The translations under genes were made by a program, and so were the position numbers. The notes beneath the pieces are model-generated. The model searched no databases, was not told where the DNA came from, and saw only the letters and a list, made by a program, of their open reading frames with translations. A stretch of 64,000 nucleotides of DNA, taken from assembly GCA_030142905.1 (NCBI GenBank), contig JASJOG010000134.1, positions 565,501 through 629,500 of the forward strand. Direction: 5' to 3'. Numbering within the stretch: the first letter of the stretch is position 1; the number at the start of each line of letters is the position of its first letter. Below are positions 12,401 through 21,698 of this stretch, piece after piece. Origin of the DNA: Heliopora coerulea (taxonomy: Eukaryota > Cnidaria > Anthozoa > Scleralcyonacea > Helioporidae).

Positions 12401-15400
12401 GTTGTTGTTGTTGTTTTGTTGTTTTGTTGTTGTTGTTCTTGTCATTGTTGTTGTTGTCGTCGTTGTTGTCGTTGTTGTCGTTGTCGTTGTTGTCGTTGTC
12501 GTTGTTGTCGTTGTCGTGGTCATGGCAGTAGTCTGATTGGCGTTGACAAAGAGTTAGGATCTTCCTAAACAAAATAATCAGTCATTATCGCCCAGCTTCT
12601 TGTTTTATAAATTGTGTACTGATAAAGTAAAAAGCCCCTCGTAATTGAAAGTTGTCTTCTTATTTAATTTATGAAGTTGACGAAGATCATAATGCTGACG
12701 AGGAGGAGAGATTACGTAACGCCATTGAAGAAGAAAAATCCAGGTACTTTCAGCACTCATGGAGATCAAATTTTCTTTTTTTATTATATTGTACTGCTCT
12801 GCATTTGATTGCATTGCAGTACATTGTACTGTACCTTGCTGTGGTCTATTTTGCAGTGTTGGGTGTCGTGTTGCGTGGTGTGTTGCATGGTGTGCTACTT
12901 GTGTTCCGTGGTGTGTTGCGTGATGTGCTACGTGTTGCGTTCCGTGGTGTTTTGCATTTTGTGTTGTATTGCGTGTTTTGTTGTCATGCTCCGCATTATG
13001 TTACATATTGTGTCACGTGTTGTGTTGCATGGTAAGTGTGAGATGTCTTAAGCGTTGTGTTTTGAACGTTGAGTTTTATGTTATATGTCATATGTTACAC
13101 GGTATATATTAAATGGTACATGTTTTATGCCATTGCATGTAGCGTGAGAAGACCTTGACTTGTCTTGACTTGATGTGGTCAATATTCCCTGACGACGTCT
13201 TCACGATGATGGCTGAAACAACACAAACGTTAATGTTGAACTTTTATCTAAATATGATCTCTTAATCATTAGATATAAGAATTCCTTCACGCGCTTACGC
13301 TCACTAAAAACGGAAATTGAACACTTGCAACATCTTCTGGAAAAATCCAAGGTTCAAATGCAGAAGGATTTCGAAATATGGTGGGCAGATCAGTCAAATT
13401 TATCACACAGAAGGGTAAACGGAAAGGTACCTTTTAGAAATTATGTTCTTATAATATGGAGTTACCCGTAGAAACGTTTAAATTGCATTTGTTCGATAGA
13501 GCATCATAACGTTTCTCAAAATTTTGAACCAGTTATACATGTATGTAAATGCGACCAAACTGGATTTTAATACAGTAAAGTGGGATTAACTTTAGAAAGG
13601 TGCATGTTGTCTCATGGAGGTACCTACCTTGTGGTATGAAAGGATCTGTCGTGAAGAGATGACAGTGTTGTATTGTGGTGCGGCACCGAGAGGCTGCCAT
13701 TTCAGAGAGCTGTCTGTCTTAGAGAGATGTGTTACTCTTCCTCGGTGGCATAAAAATTCTATAAGTTTACTTTGGCTAACGCCACACTACGTTACTCGTC
13801 AAGGAAAGAGCTTCTGCAGTGGAAGAGCTACCAGCGATGTCTTGGTGTTGGTGGTAGAGTTGCGTCTGTCTTGGAGGGATGTCGGTGTTAAAGAGGTGTT
13901 TGCCTTGCGGAGTTGTCTGCCTTAGAGAGTTGTCTACCTCAGAAAGGTGTCTGACTTAGAAGGATGTTAGCCAAAGATATCTGGCTCAGGGATTTGTCAG
14001 GCTTTGAAAAATGTCTATCTTAGAGAAGCTGCTCTGTTTGAAGGTGGTCTATTTTAGAAGAAGGTGGTCCGTTTTAGAGTTGTATTTGTATTAGAAAGAT
14101 ACATCTTCGTAGAGAGATATCCCTGTGTTTGTCTGTCCTAGATATGTTATGATTTCCGTTTAAGGAAGGTTCTGTTTTGGAGAGATATTTGTAATATAGG
14201 GTTGACGGTATTAGTAAAGTATCCGTTTGGTTCGGGTATAGCAGATACCATGAGTTATACCACGAATGAATATATTATGATGAACTTGTGTACTTTTCTT
14301 TCCTAGGTCCCCCAAGAAACAGCGACCGCATGGAAAACCCCAACTCCCCCTCTCTCTCCCATCAAACCCCAAGACAGCCGACCTGGAGCAACAGGTGAAC
14401 CACGACACAGTTTCAGCCAAGATAATTTAAGAACATCTGATATGTTAGGCACACGGCTACAAACTGAAGCGAAGTTGTCATCATATCACTCCCCATCTAA
14501 GATGTCGGACATCAAAACGAGCTCTAACCACGTTGATCAAAGTACATATATATCTTCGGAAATCCCAACCAGGTACAATCAAGGAAATCGAAGTAACAAA
14601 AAGGAAGTCAAAGATGCTTATGAAGATGCTAAACATATGAAGTGAGTACTTTAGTGTTGAAATAACAGATTGCTTGCTGGCTGTGACGTCTATTTAGAAA
14701 TATACAAAATGTCGATAATGCTGCACCTGTTTACGTCTTCGCCGAACGGATAGTAAGGATTAGAACTGGTTACTAAAGTCTTGGTATACTGAATTTCCAG
14801 GAAAACAGTTTACTTTGAGGTCCAGTACAGGCTCTTCGTAACTCACTCACTCAAGGGCTAAACTCGATCCCAGAGTTGCTGGATCGGTTGTCCAATTCCC
14901 GCCGAAAGACCTTAAATCTACATTCTTTACCGAGATTTCGGTTAGATCTTAAAGAGTCCTTTCGCTCCATTATTCTGCGATGAAAACCTCTCTTTTTCAC
15001 TCTGTATTGGGTGTGTTGTATAAATGCCAAAGATTGATCTTAATATTCCTCAATCTTGCATCGCTTCGAGTTTAGACTTTCACTCAGGTCTACTAGGATA
15101 AAAATCAGACGAAGACTGAGGAGACAAAAAGTAAGCCAAGGGGGAAGATTAATCAAATTTTAGTTAAGAGCTGGGTAGTCGTACCTTGAACTGTATTGCA
15201 ACAAATTTGGTACTGCCGCGATTTTAATGACCAGCAAACTGGTCTATCAGCCGAAACATTGAATGAATTAGAAGGTTTTCACATTTTTCAAATTGGAAAA
15301 CAATTTTGATTCGTTTATGGGTTTTTGTATTTTTGTATGTGGTTCCTAACGGTTCTAACTGATTGGCTGATTTTAATATTATCTTTCTTTAATATTGATG

Positions 15401-15625
15401 TAACACTGTTGAATTATTTCATTCATTTGTGTCACTTGCGTGTGGTTCTCCCCCCCTAAATAACACTTTCATTTCTACTGTGGTTAATTTTAAGTTTTTA
15501 CATTTTAATATTCCAGGTCTTCTAACGCCGCGACCTCTCTGCAGTTGACTGGGGATAGCCGTGCCGATGAAGATATCTTGGCTTTCATTCGCGCCAGACA
15601 AACGTTACTTGATCAGAAAGGTTAG
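483..15625 (+). CDS. KIF6: Kinesin-like protein KIF6, C-terminal half (5' end outside window)
   Basis: KIF6 belongs to the kinesin-9 group, microtubule motors linked to cilia. Nine exons were phased by reading GT-AG junctions: 483-577, 10444-10677, 11593-11710, 11841-11896, 12037-12087, 12677-12743, 13273-13414 (or -13426), 14307-14641 and 15517-15625, about 405 codons in total. Recognisable blocks are KELIRQRDNEI, then ILVGMLKKERE across the 9.9-kb intron, MSLGRREAF, YKNSFTRLRSLKTEIEHLQ, EIWWAD, a Pro/Ser-rich stretch, and the terminal DEDILAFIRARQTLL block before the stop. These match vertebrate KIF6 tail segments in order. The motor domain lies left of the window. The 10444 acceptor was chosen because it restores ILVGMLKK in phase with the weak-looking donor at 578. 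The exon at 10444-10677 is less conserved. Two MARVEL genes and an unknown ORF are nested in the large intron. Confidence 0.9.
1966..2631 (+). CDS. Unrecognised coiled-coil ORF nested in KIF6 intron
   Basis: This is a 222-codon open frame inside the first KIF6 intron of the window. It has no ATG at its left edge: the first codons are TTG GAT GGA and the frame stays open back to about 1891, so this is probably a terminal exon. A plausible acceptor is the ag before 1981 (gcttcag). The first in-frame ATG is near 2143. The N-terminal part contains an HIG-x5-CVTCG segment resembling half a zinc-binding site. The remainder, from about residue 75 on, is highly charged and helical, with heptad-like Leu/Ile spacing (KLKLELE, ELRELHRKSR, LEEKLEKAK-like). 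It ends in a very basic tail. I do not recognise a family. It could be an exon of a nested gene or an alternative exon. Coding status rests only on length and composition. Confidence 0.45.
   Translation: MDGASGSVDFKDLRKAQDSCVDVVQCDHIGPQRSRCVTCGTLVSYERYVKVDVARVGAEMVSSDLQEETDSWFREQLDMKSLKTLAKLKLELETYSIKELRELHRKSRVAIDANFTNNRHIHEEILREIEACKVVNKSEKRRQAVGASRSLSLANYRKTLQELHEAHERLMDVTQMKLEVEEQHACLLEKLEKAKVIHEEIMGLHRREFKGSERRERKNSV
5624..6009 (+). mobile_element. 5'-truncated LINE 3' end with A/T-rich tail
   Basis: An open frame starting at 5624 reads as the last 24 codons of a non-LTR retrotransposon polyprotein (DLAEFKRLLKTHLFEKAF then stop). After the stop come three imperfect copies of a unit containing 'taatatataggctta' (about 5808-5885), the 3' signature 'tgacgctatataaat' and a (TTA)n-like tail to about 6009. 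This C-terminus plus 'gcgctatataaat' ending is typical of LINE 3' ends common in marine invertebrate genomes. It lies in the KIF6 intron just upstream of the first MARVEL gene, so it may sit in or near that gene's promoter. Confidence 0.75.
6217..6756 (+). CDS. MARVEL/CMTM-like four-pass membrane protein 1
   Basis: Intronless 179-aa protein starting at an ATG in the context ttcaaaATGGACGA, the same context as its paralog at 8906. Four hydrophobic segments lie at about residues 35-55 (FFCSLLAGALVP), 65-90 (FMSFVAWTTCINVIIDIVLHL), 100-122 (ILLCLCTLGAFGFLVASI) and 135-155. A charged cytoplasmic tail (EKQTQRRERQEK) follows. The topology, the GRFKIxEFF start of TM1 and the short loops fit the MARVEL superfamily (CMTM/MAL/plasmolipin-like), which acts in vesicle traffic and membrane apposition. 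Assignment to a subfamily is not possible here. It is nested in a KIF6 intron on the same strand and about 50% similar by eye to the next gene, so the two are a local tandem pair. Confidence 0.8.
   Translation: MDEAAVREREAENRSFPDFAYVRDTWIGRFKIIEFFCSLLAGALVPTTVHGHLSAFAFMSFVAWTTCINVIIDIVLHLVHVWNKFTILTTYPEILLCLCTLGAFGFLVASITELAVAAYAKSPGLAQASGAFGFLCMTALAGECYFHFQNYREKQTQRRERQEKVNTGLEDAFADINNV
8290..8365 (+). repeat. tRNA-like relic (pseudo-tRNA or SINE head)
   Basis: A 76-nt segment begins GTTGACT and ends AGTCAAC, a perfect 7-bp acceptor-like stem. Inside are an A-box-like stretch (acctcaattggtaggg) and a B-box-like stretch (agctcgatccc). The D-arm is only partly paired, and neither the anticodon arm nor the T-arm folds properly, so it is not called a functional tRNA. 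A further copy of 'tagttgact' follows at about 8371. Most likely it is a tRNA-derived SINE head or a decayed tRNA gene in the KIF6 intron. Confidence 0.55.
8906..9433 (+). CDS. MARVEL/CMTM-like four-pass membrane protein 2
   Basis: Intronless 175-aa protein, paralogous to the gene at 6217-6756. The open frame extends upstream to an ATG at 8807. The start at 8906 is preferred because its context (tttcaaaATGGACGA) and first residues align with the paralog and the upstream stretch does not. Shared blocks are FPYLYG/FAYVRD, GRFKIGEFF, LLAGALVPNTV, FVAWTTFVSVLIDIILHL, FFVASLVEI, YAKDPGL and YREKQRER. Four transmembrane segments are followed by a basic then acidic tail. A role in membrane organisation or trafficking is inferred from the MARVEL family only. 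The spacing of about 2.15 kb from the first copy, with each copy carrying its own upstream region, suggests independent promoters inside the KIF6 intron. Confidence 0.8.
   Translation: MDDPAKEPTPTVEDQPFLDFPYLYGTLSGRFKIGEFFTSLLAGALVPNTVYKHVGGFSFMEFVAWTTFVSVLIDIILHLVRLWDKLVFVHTYPQALAALCFLGAISFFVASLVEIGVSQYAKDPGLGYASAVFGLCCAALLALECFYCYRSYREKQRERAVEMSSPAAVTDPNFY
11536..11580 (+). repeat. (CACT)n/(CA)n microsatellite
   Basis: Imperfect run of cactc and cacac units immediately before the KIF6 exon that starts at 11593. It forms the pyrimidine-rich tract next to that exon's acceptor. Confidence 0.85.
12107..12524 (+). repeat. Long (GTT)n trinucleotide array in KIF6 intron
   Basis: About 420 bp of almost uninterrupted GTT/GTC units, with GAT and GCT variants, starts 20 bp after the KIF6 exon ending at 12087. 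All long open frames here (poly-Leu, poly-Val and, on the other strand, poly-Asn/Thr) are by-products of the triplet period and are not genes. Confidence 0.95.
12840..13040 (+). repeat. Degenerate ~10-12-bp GTGTTGCRTGGT tandem repeat
   Basis: Repeats of the kind gtgttgcatggt, gtgttccgtggt and gtgttgcgtgat fill this part of the KIF6 intron. A looser tail (atgttacac, atggtacat) runs on to about 13140. The open frames here are artefacts of the repeat. Confidence 0.8.
13640..14215 (+). repeat. Degenerate ~19-21-bp minisatellite in KIF6 intron
   Basis: The phrase 'tgtctgycttagagagrt' recurs in diverged form at roughly 20-bp steps (clearest between 13850 and 14110). Divergence grows towards both ends, as in an old array. 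The open frame at 13614-13925 lies in it and is not a gene. Confidence 0.7.
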
Positions 15626-16464
15626 CGACTTTTTTGAACTATACTCTAAATAAAAAATAAACATTGATTTCCCTTAAACGATTTAATAATTTCATGATAC
15701 ATTGTTTAGTGACGCCTGTAAGTTCTTTGATAAATATGATGTAACTTTCTTCTGTTAACCAGGTTTTAACCAAAGGTAACATTGGCGTAAGACTGCGCTT
15801 CAGGTAAGCCTGGCAAGTACAAAAATGTTAAACATTTGCTACAATGACACTGACCAAATGTCAAATATGGCTTCTCTGGGCAGACAGTTTTTCTGCCGAT
15901 TACTTAAGAAATATTCCGGAATTAGTCGGTGCAAATATTAACTCAAGCTGGATTAGCAACTGGATTCTGGGTGATGTGACTTAATACCGGACGCTGGACT
16001 TGAATTGACGTCTCAGTTGAAGCCGAGATTAGCAGAAACCGTGTATCGCAATAAAAGCAATCTGCTTGCAACTAAGAGTAGCGAACATTCCTTGTGCAAT
16101 GCGACGAGACGTATTTTACTGTAAAGAAGGGGTTTTATTCAAAACAAAGTTTCAATTTGAATTATCTTTTACAGCCGTATCGATAACGTTATTTTAGTGA
16201 CACGAAATGTCTCCCTCAAGCAAATGGCTAATAAATGTGCAGTCAATGATGCGAAGAATGCTTCATTAATTCACGTCTGCTCAAAGGTTACAGCATTATT
16301 TATAAACCAAGTTTACATTTTAGTAATCTTCATTTTTTACAACTCTCATATGAACCGTCGAGTGTGTCGCTAAAACTTATGAATAAATGGCCCTCCACTA
16401 TGATCTTTATCGTTGCTTCTTTTGATAATCTTTATGCTTCTTTTTTCCCCGCTCTATTTCGCTA
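15626..16464. other. KIF6 3' flank, no gene seen
   Basis: AT-rich sequence between the KIF6 stop codon and the 3' end of the minus-strand cysteine-rich gene. No coding block, RNA gene or repeat was recognised. The two genes converge here. Confidence 0.6.
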
Positions 16465-17641
16465 TCAACATGGCCATCTCCCATCCTTTATTTCATAAGC
16501 GTGCTCGTGACACGAACTTTGGCAATTCAAGTAATTCGCGAAACATTTGTCTGGGTGGACTTCGCAAGATACGGCACTTCGAATGCATAGCTCGCAACAA
16601 TGAGACAGTTCTTTGCATTTACATTCGTCCTGAGCCTTCACTTGGCAAGCTTTATATCCATTGTCACACATTGAATGGACCTGTCCTTTTGATATTGGCG
16701 ACATCAATTGAGTGATGTTCTGCAACAAGATCGTTAACAAGAATTGAGGAAAAGATAAACTAGGTTACTGGTAAACATTCTTGTGTTGGTGAAGTTTTGG
16801 AACGAAAGAGAAAATGAGTGATAATCATACCACAGATTAATTGGCTTTCGTACTTAAAGGGTGAAAATATTCTCCATTTGGTGTCGCTTTGACTAAAGTT
16901 TGCCCGCGAGGTCGTGTAGTTCATTGTGCACAGCTGTAGCTGTTTACACGAAGGCTTCATCTACACCTTACGACTGCTGCGTGTCATTGTTCATCCTGAT
17001 GGATACGATTGACGCACACGAGTCTGAAGGATGAACTGCAACGTTAGTGAACCAATCATTATCAGCTCATAGTTCTTAAGAGGTAATCGGATACACTAGG
17101 ATGAAGAATCTAACGGTACAACCGTGTCGTGTCAAAAGCTTTAAGACTAACTGCTTCGACTGTTGACATCGAAGAACCTAGACTGGTTTCAACATTCCAT
17201 CTTCCCGACACCAGCTCCTAGCCTTGCTTGAGCTATCCTGTCTGTAAAGCATTGAACTAGGGCATTGAGAGCCGTGAGTTCACGTGCTGATCTACAAGAT
17301 ATATGGTCCTTAATGGTCTCTTGACAGTGTCGTTTTATCTTTTAACATGAACTGACGCTAAGTCTGGTGCTTACACATGTCATGGGAGAACATTAAATTT
17401 CATTGTAAACATTATGTGACGAATATTCGTAATTTATGTCACGAAAAATAACTTTGTGTACGTTTGCCGCCAAGTCGTTTATCACAATTGTGGCCACGGT
17501 ACTTACAATAAATGGCACCTCCTTCCTTATCACGTCGTCCACGTCCTCAAGTTGTTTATTAGGGAGGTCCTGAGCAAATAGACTGGAAAAATCTAACAGC
17601 AGCCAGACTAATGTCACAACTAAATAACGACTTCGTCTCAT
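16465..17641 (-). CDS. Small secreted cysteine-rich protein (two exons)
   Basis: Predicted 144-aa protein. Exon 1 (17641-17462) encodes a clear signal peptide (basic MRRSR, hydrophobic core VVTLVWLLLDF, probable cleavage after FAQ) and an acidic propeptide-like segment. The donor is gtacac, phase 0. Exon 2 (16719-16465) follows an acceptor ttgttgcag, phase 0, and encodes 84 residues with 12 cysteines, including CKC and CC pairs, ending in a terminal Cys. An even cysteine number and a signal peptide indicate a disulfide-rich secreted product. I do not recognise the cysteine framework. Secreted cysteine-rich proteins in cnidarians include skeletal matrix proteins, antimicrobial peptides, mucus proteins and venom components, and nothing here decides among them. 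The exon pairing is inferred from phase and from the fit of signal peptide plus mature region. An extra small exon in the 740-bp intron is possible. Confidence 0.6.
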
Positions 17642-18481
17642 ACTTGAATATTTCCAGTGACCTTCTCGAAAGATTTTTTTATTTAAAGTGGCGATATTTA
17701 CGATTTGTTGGTTGTCTGAGTTTCAAACATGCTACATTAGATTGAGTAATGAAATAAAGTTACACGTCATGAGAATAATGGAATAAACGGTCGATGCACA
17801 ACATTAAAAAATCGCCCAGGATTGACTGCCTGCGTTGCATATTTGGTTCGATACTGCGCCCACGTGTCTCATTCAACAGCATTCATTACTTGTGTTGGAA
17901 AGAACGCGGTAGTATCTGCCAGTTATTAGACGAATTGGTTGAATCTCTTCCACTTTAATAAAAGTATGTCACTGCATGATTTTACTTAAAACCAGCCAAT
18001 TTCTTATAGTGTCGTGTAACTGCTTCACACGGTTTTATTTTAGGGTTTGCTTTGTGTATTGTTCTTTGGAAGAGAATACACGTTTGAATAAGAAAGAAAA
18101 TTGGCAAACCACTGTGGTTATTTTCATTTTCTCACGCCCTTGTGTAAATCTTCTATTGATTTCTGTCTTGGGCTCTGTCCAAGTTTTTTAGATTTGCTCT
18201 AATTATTTCCTTTTAACTGTTAAAATCACTCATTCATAACATGCGATATTTAGTTTCTTTTTATCGTTTTAATCCAGAAGCTTCCGTGCATATCTCAACG
18301 TCATCAAAAATTCAAAAAGACAATATCCCAGAGTAACGTCATATGATCTGGGAAAACAAACCAAAGAGGGGGAAACGTATTTTTTTCAGGGAAGGCTGGC
18401 CCAAATGTCCATCGCTTGTTATAATACAATTCAGTGCCTGTTACTCAAAGTAGGCTATGAAAGTTACGAATGGGTGAATTT
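17642..18481. other. Intergenic, no gene seen
   Basis: AT-rich spacer upstream of the cysteine-rich gene and left of the tandem duplication. It would contain that gene's promoter. No coding or structural RNA signal was recognised. Confidence 0.55.
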
Positions 18482-19289
18482 AGAATGTTTCAGACTGCTA
18501 TCAGATTATGGACCATGTAGTTTCAGTGTTTTTATTTTATATTGAGGGAAAATGTGTTGAGCTGTTGGGCCATAGTAAAACACCACTGAGTTTCCATTCC
18601 TTTCTACGTTATGAGCGTGGGTCTACGCATGCATGTGGCATTTGGTGACTATGTTGTGAATTTGTTATCTTAGCCTCATTTTAAAATAGAGTAGACAATT
18701 TGGAAATTCCGTCTTATATTATAACGTTGAAATTTCTTTGGAAAATGATTGTTGAGAGACAATAAATGTTCCCCTCGATTTAACCCAGAAATATAGAGGT
18801 ATTCACAGATCAATTTGGTGTCAAATTAATAATCACTGTTCGGGTGTTGAGGCTTTCGTTGTTGGAAACTGACAAACTGAAATTTTGGAAGGAAATAACT
18901 ACCTAGTAATTGGTAATATCTTTTGGAGCTTTCACATGACTCACCAACCTACTTGGCCTCCAACCCTGCTCTTCCATGTGATATGTCTGACTAACCACTG
19001 AATTGATTGTTGAAACTTCAGAATGGAAGAATGGGAGAAATAAATGGTAGTTGGCAGTAAGTCTTTGCAATTACTCTTGTAATTATGTAATTTTGCAGAG
19101 GTCATTAGTTACTTTCATTGTAAGGTAACGGGTAAAGTAATTTATAACTTAATAAATGTAATCGTAATTGTAATTAATACCACAAATTGAATAGTTTTTG
19201 GACCACTGAAGATAAAGTGAAGGATGACTGGTGGGGAAATATTTATTGATTTACCCCGCGCCTTCGGTTTGTGTGCCCAGGGGACTCTT

Positions 19290-19297
19290 GAGCAGCC
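19290..19297 (+). repeat. Left target-site duplication GAGCAGCC
   Basis: GAGCAGCC occurs directly left of the inserted element and again at 21552-21559 directly right of it. Unit 2 has a single copy at 24097-24104 followed by the same 'atatc', which is the empty site. Confidence 0.88.
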
Positions 19298-21551
19298 CAG
19301 TCAGTGAGCCCCACTGATCTCTAGATAAGACTGGATAGAGCTCGAGAAATGAAGCCGGAAGTCAAGCAGCGGCGGCCACATTGGAAGGACCCAAACAATA
19401 TGGCGTAAATAGGAGTTGTAGCGGTTAACCGGCATTTTCCCCCAATTTCAAGGAGGTTGGGATGACTTGACAACAAAATTAAGGTTTTTAATCTTATTTT
19501 AAATAATAGATAAGTGTTCTGAATTTGTTTTGGTTTTGCAAATGTTTTATTTTGCGAAATGCATCCGTCTGCATACATGCTTCAAAATTCGATAAATGAC
19601 TATCGAGTCTGTAAGAGACTCTTGAGTATGTTTCTCTTTGTTTTTTAAGTAACCCTTATTATAAGCCGATTTTCTGTGATGTGTTTTGCCTAAGTCGTAA
19701 TTCATTGGTAGCTGATAAAACCCCAGGATTTATTGAACTGCAAATTTCTCGCTGATACTGTATGTGTTTGAACACTTGAATTGAAATACGTGGAAATCGA
19801 ACTTGGCCATTTATTCGAAGAGTTCTAACAGGAAACCTCATAGTAAGGTTTTCGTGGTCGTATTTCAGTGAGATATTCTTGTATATGACTTGCTTTCATT
19901 ATCTTAAAGTTAATATGTTGATTAGGATGCTAGATTTTACTGCTAGTGCCAGGTCAGCGACACATTGATAAACACTTTTCCTTTACAATCTTCCCGTTTG
20001 TGCCTCAGTAGTTTGAACATCTCACAATTTCTCAGGTGATAGGTGGGTTGACACATGTAACCTTTGCTTGACCACCTTGCTGCTGCTTAGTGGTTAGGGT
20101 TCATTTGACTCAACAAGTCATTAGCTTTCCTGTTGTTTAAGCTTTCCAGTTTTTACACAGGGTATGTTTGCATGCCTGTTTTTCTGGGCATATATTTAGT
20201 TTTTTGCCACAATTGACTCTCCCGGTCTTCCAGGGATAGGTGAACACTTACACAAATGCATGCAGTGGTTGAGTAGGTTATCCAATATTACTGTATATTA
20301 GATTTTGGTTCTTACTGTTGTTGGAAGAGGACAAACTTATTTAACTTTTTCTAGTTTTGTATGATAAAGGTTGGCTTTTGGTTCCTTCTCAAGACAACAA
20401 TAACGAATTTTGCTGTAGTACTTCGCTATGCACTTGATAAGGGCAAAAATATGACTTTAATCAACAGGAGAATCTACCATACAGCAGATTGAACTTTGTG
20501 AACACTTTAAAGAAAAAACAGAACTAATTTTTGTTTGACTTGGACCCAAAAGTTCTCCCTCAACTCCAACTCACAAAGCAGCTTCAAACAACATATTTCA
20601 CATTGATTCACATGAATAATGATTTGATTACTGTACAAGTACAACAATATTGATCAAGCTGTAACTAGAGGTTATATCAAAAACTTGAAAAACCTATTAA
20701 AAAACTTCATATGAAATCACAACAAACCACTGTGAACTCAAGTTTACTTCATGCACTAGTGCAAACAAAATGCATGTATTGAACCTTTAAGAGTACAGAA
20801 CCCATCTTCTCTGATCAGCAACATCTAGCAGTAAATTGGGTTTGCATGGTTCATTCAGTAATTGATCCTGGCAAAAGATTTAGTCAAAGTTTATTTTCGT
20901 CAAAAGCTCATCGTCATTGGTAGTCTGGAAATTGTTGAATTTGCTCGACAAATACAGTAATTTAAATAAAACCTCGAATACGTACAATTGGTAAAACAGA
21001 GATCCGAAAAACAAAGAAAAGACGAATACAGAAACGGCAATATCTCCTCTTCATTGTTAAGTCACTGCCAAGCTGCTAAAGTTACACAATGTTATCTGCA
21101 ATTTTTTTCTTTAGTCACATTTCTTCAAATAGGCGGCTGGCATTGGTCTTCGCTCGGCTGAAAATCATCGCATTTCTGCGGATTTTCAGTTACTATGGCC
21201 ATTTTTAAAGTTCTCAACTATGGAAAGATACATTTTATTGCTAAAAATGTAAAGGTTAACTGGTTTTCGTTGAAATCATGACCATTAAGAGCGAAAATCA
21301 AAATTCAGTAATAGCCGGATAACTACAAGTGGGTCCTTCCAATATGGCCGCCGGGAGATTTTCAGCTTCAATATTCGCTGAGCGAGAGACTGGAGTTGCT
21401 CTATCCGTTCATAGAAATCTCGAGCTCATAATCTAATTGTTAATTATTTAGAGATCAGTGTTGAGCCCAGTGAACTCAATTTCCATATCTGGAACATGGG
21501 CGGCCATCTTGGCTTCAGTTACCATTCCAGATATGGAAATGAAGTTCACTG
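19298..21551. mobile_element. 2.25-kb non-autonomous hAT-like DNA transposon
   Basis: The element starts CAGTCAGTGAGCC and ends GTTCACTG, and its ends share the CAGT terminus common in hAT elements. Subterminal sequences repeat in inverted orientation: 'cactgatctcta' (left about 19312, right complement about 21450), 'gagctcgaga', and 'attggaaggaccca' (left about 19379, right complement about 21330). An 8-bp duplication GAGCAGCC flanks it and the paralogous unit 2 has the unoccupied site. No open frame longer than about 85 codons and no transposase motif was seen, so it depends on a partner in trans. The 8-bp duplication and CAG-type termini point to the hAT superfamily. The subfamily is unknown. 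Confidence 0.82.
21468..21551. repeat. 84-bp palindrome at right end of the hAT-like element
   Basis: Arms CAGTGAACTCAATTTCC and GGAAATGAAGTTCACTG extend to 'atatctggaa' on each side of a ~30-nt loop containing 'gggcggccatcttggc'. The arms differ at only two or three positions over 27 bp. It has the look of a minimal foldback element forming the terminus of the larger element, just outside the part that mirrors the left end. Confidence 0.8.
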
Positions 21552-21698
21552 GAGCAGCCATATCTGATAGAAGGAAACACGGGGATCTGTCGTCAGTTAA
21601 TCTTGGTTAAAAATGTGTCATTAAAATACCACTAAACGTAAGAGAAGTGATAGAAAGTTAGCCAAGATAGTAAGGAAGAGACAGACAGGGTCTTCAAG

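Noticed and set aside
12107..12572. Long open frames on both strands (poly-Leu, poly-Val, poly-Asn, poly-Thr)
   Set aside because: They exist in every frame only because the DNA is a GTT/GTC triplet array.
13614..13925. 103-codon frame in KIF6 intron
   Set aside because: It lies inside a degenerate ~20-bp minisatellite and has no family resemblance.
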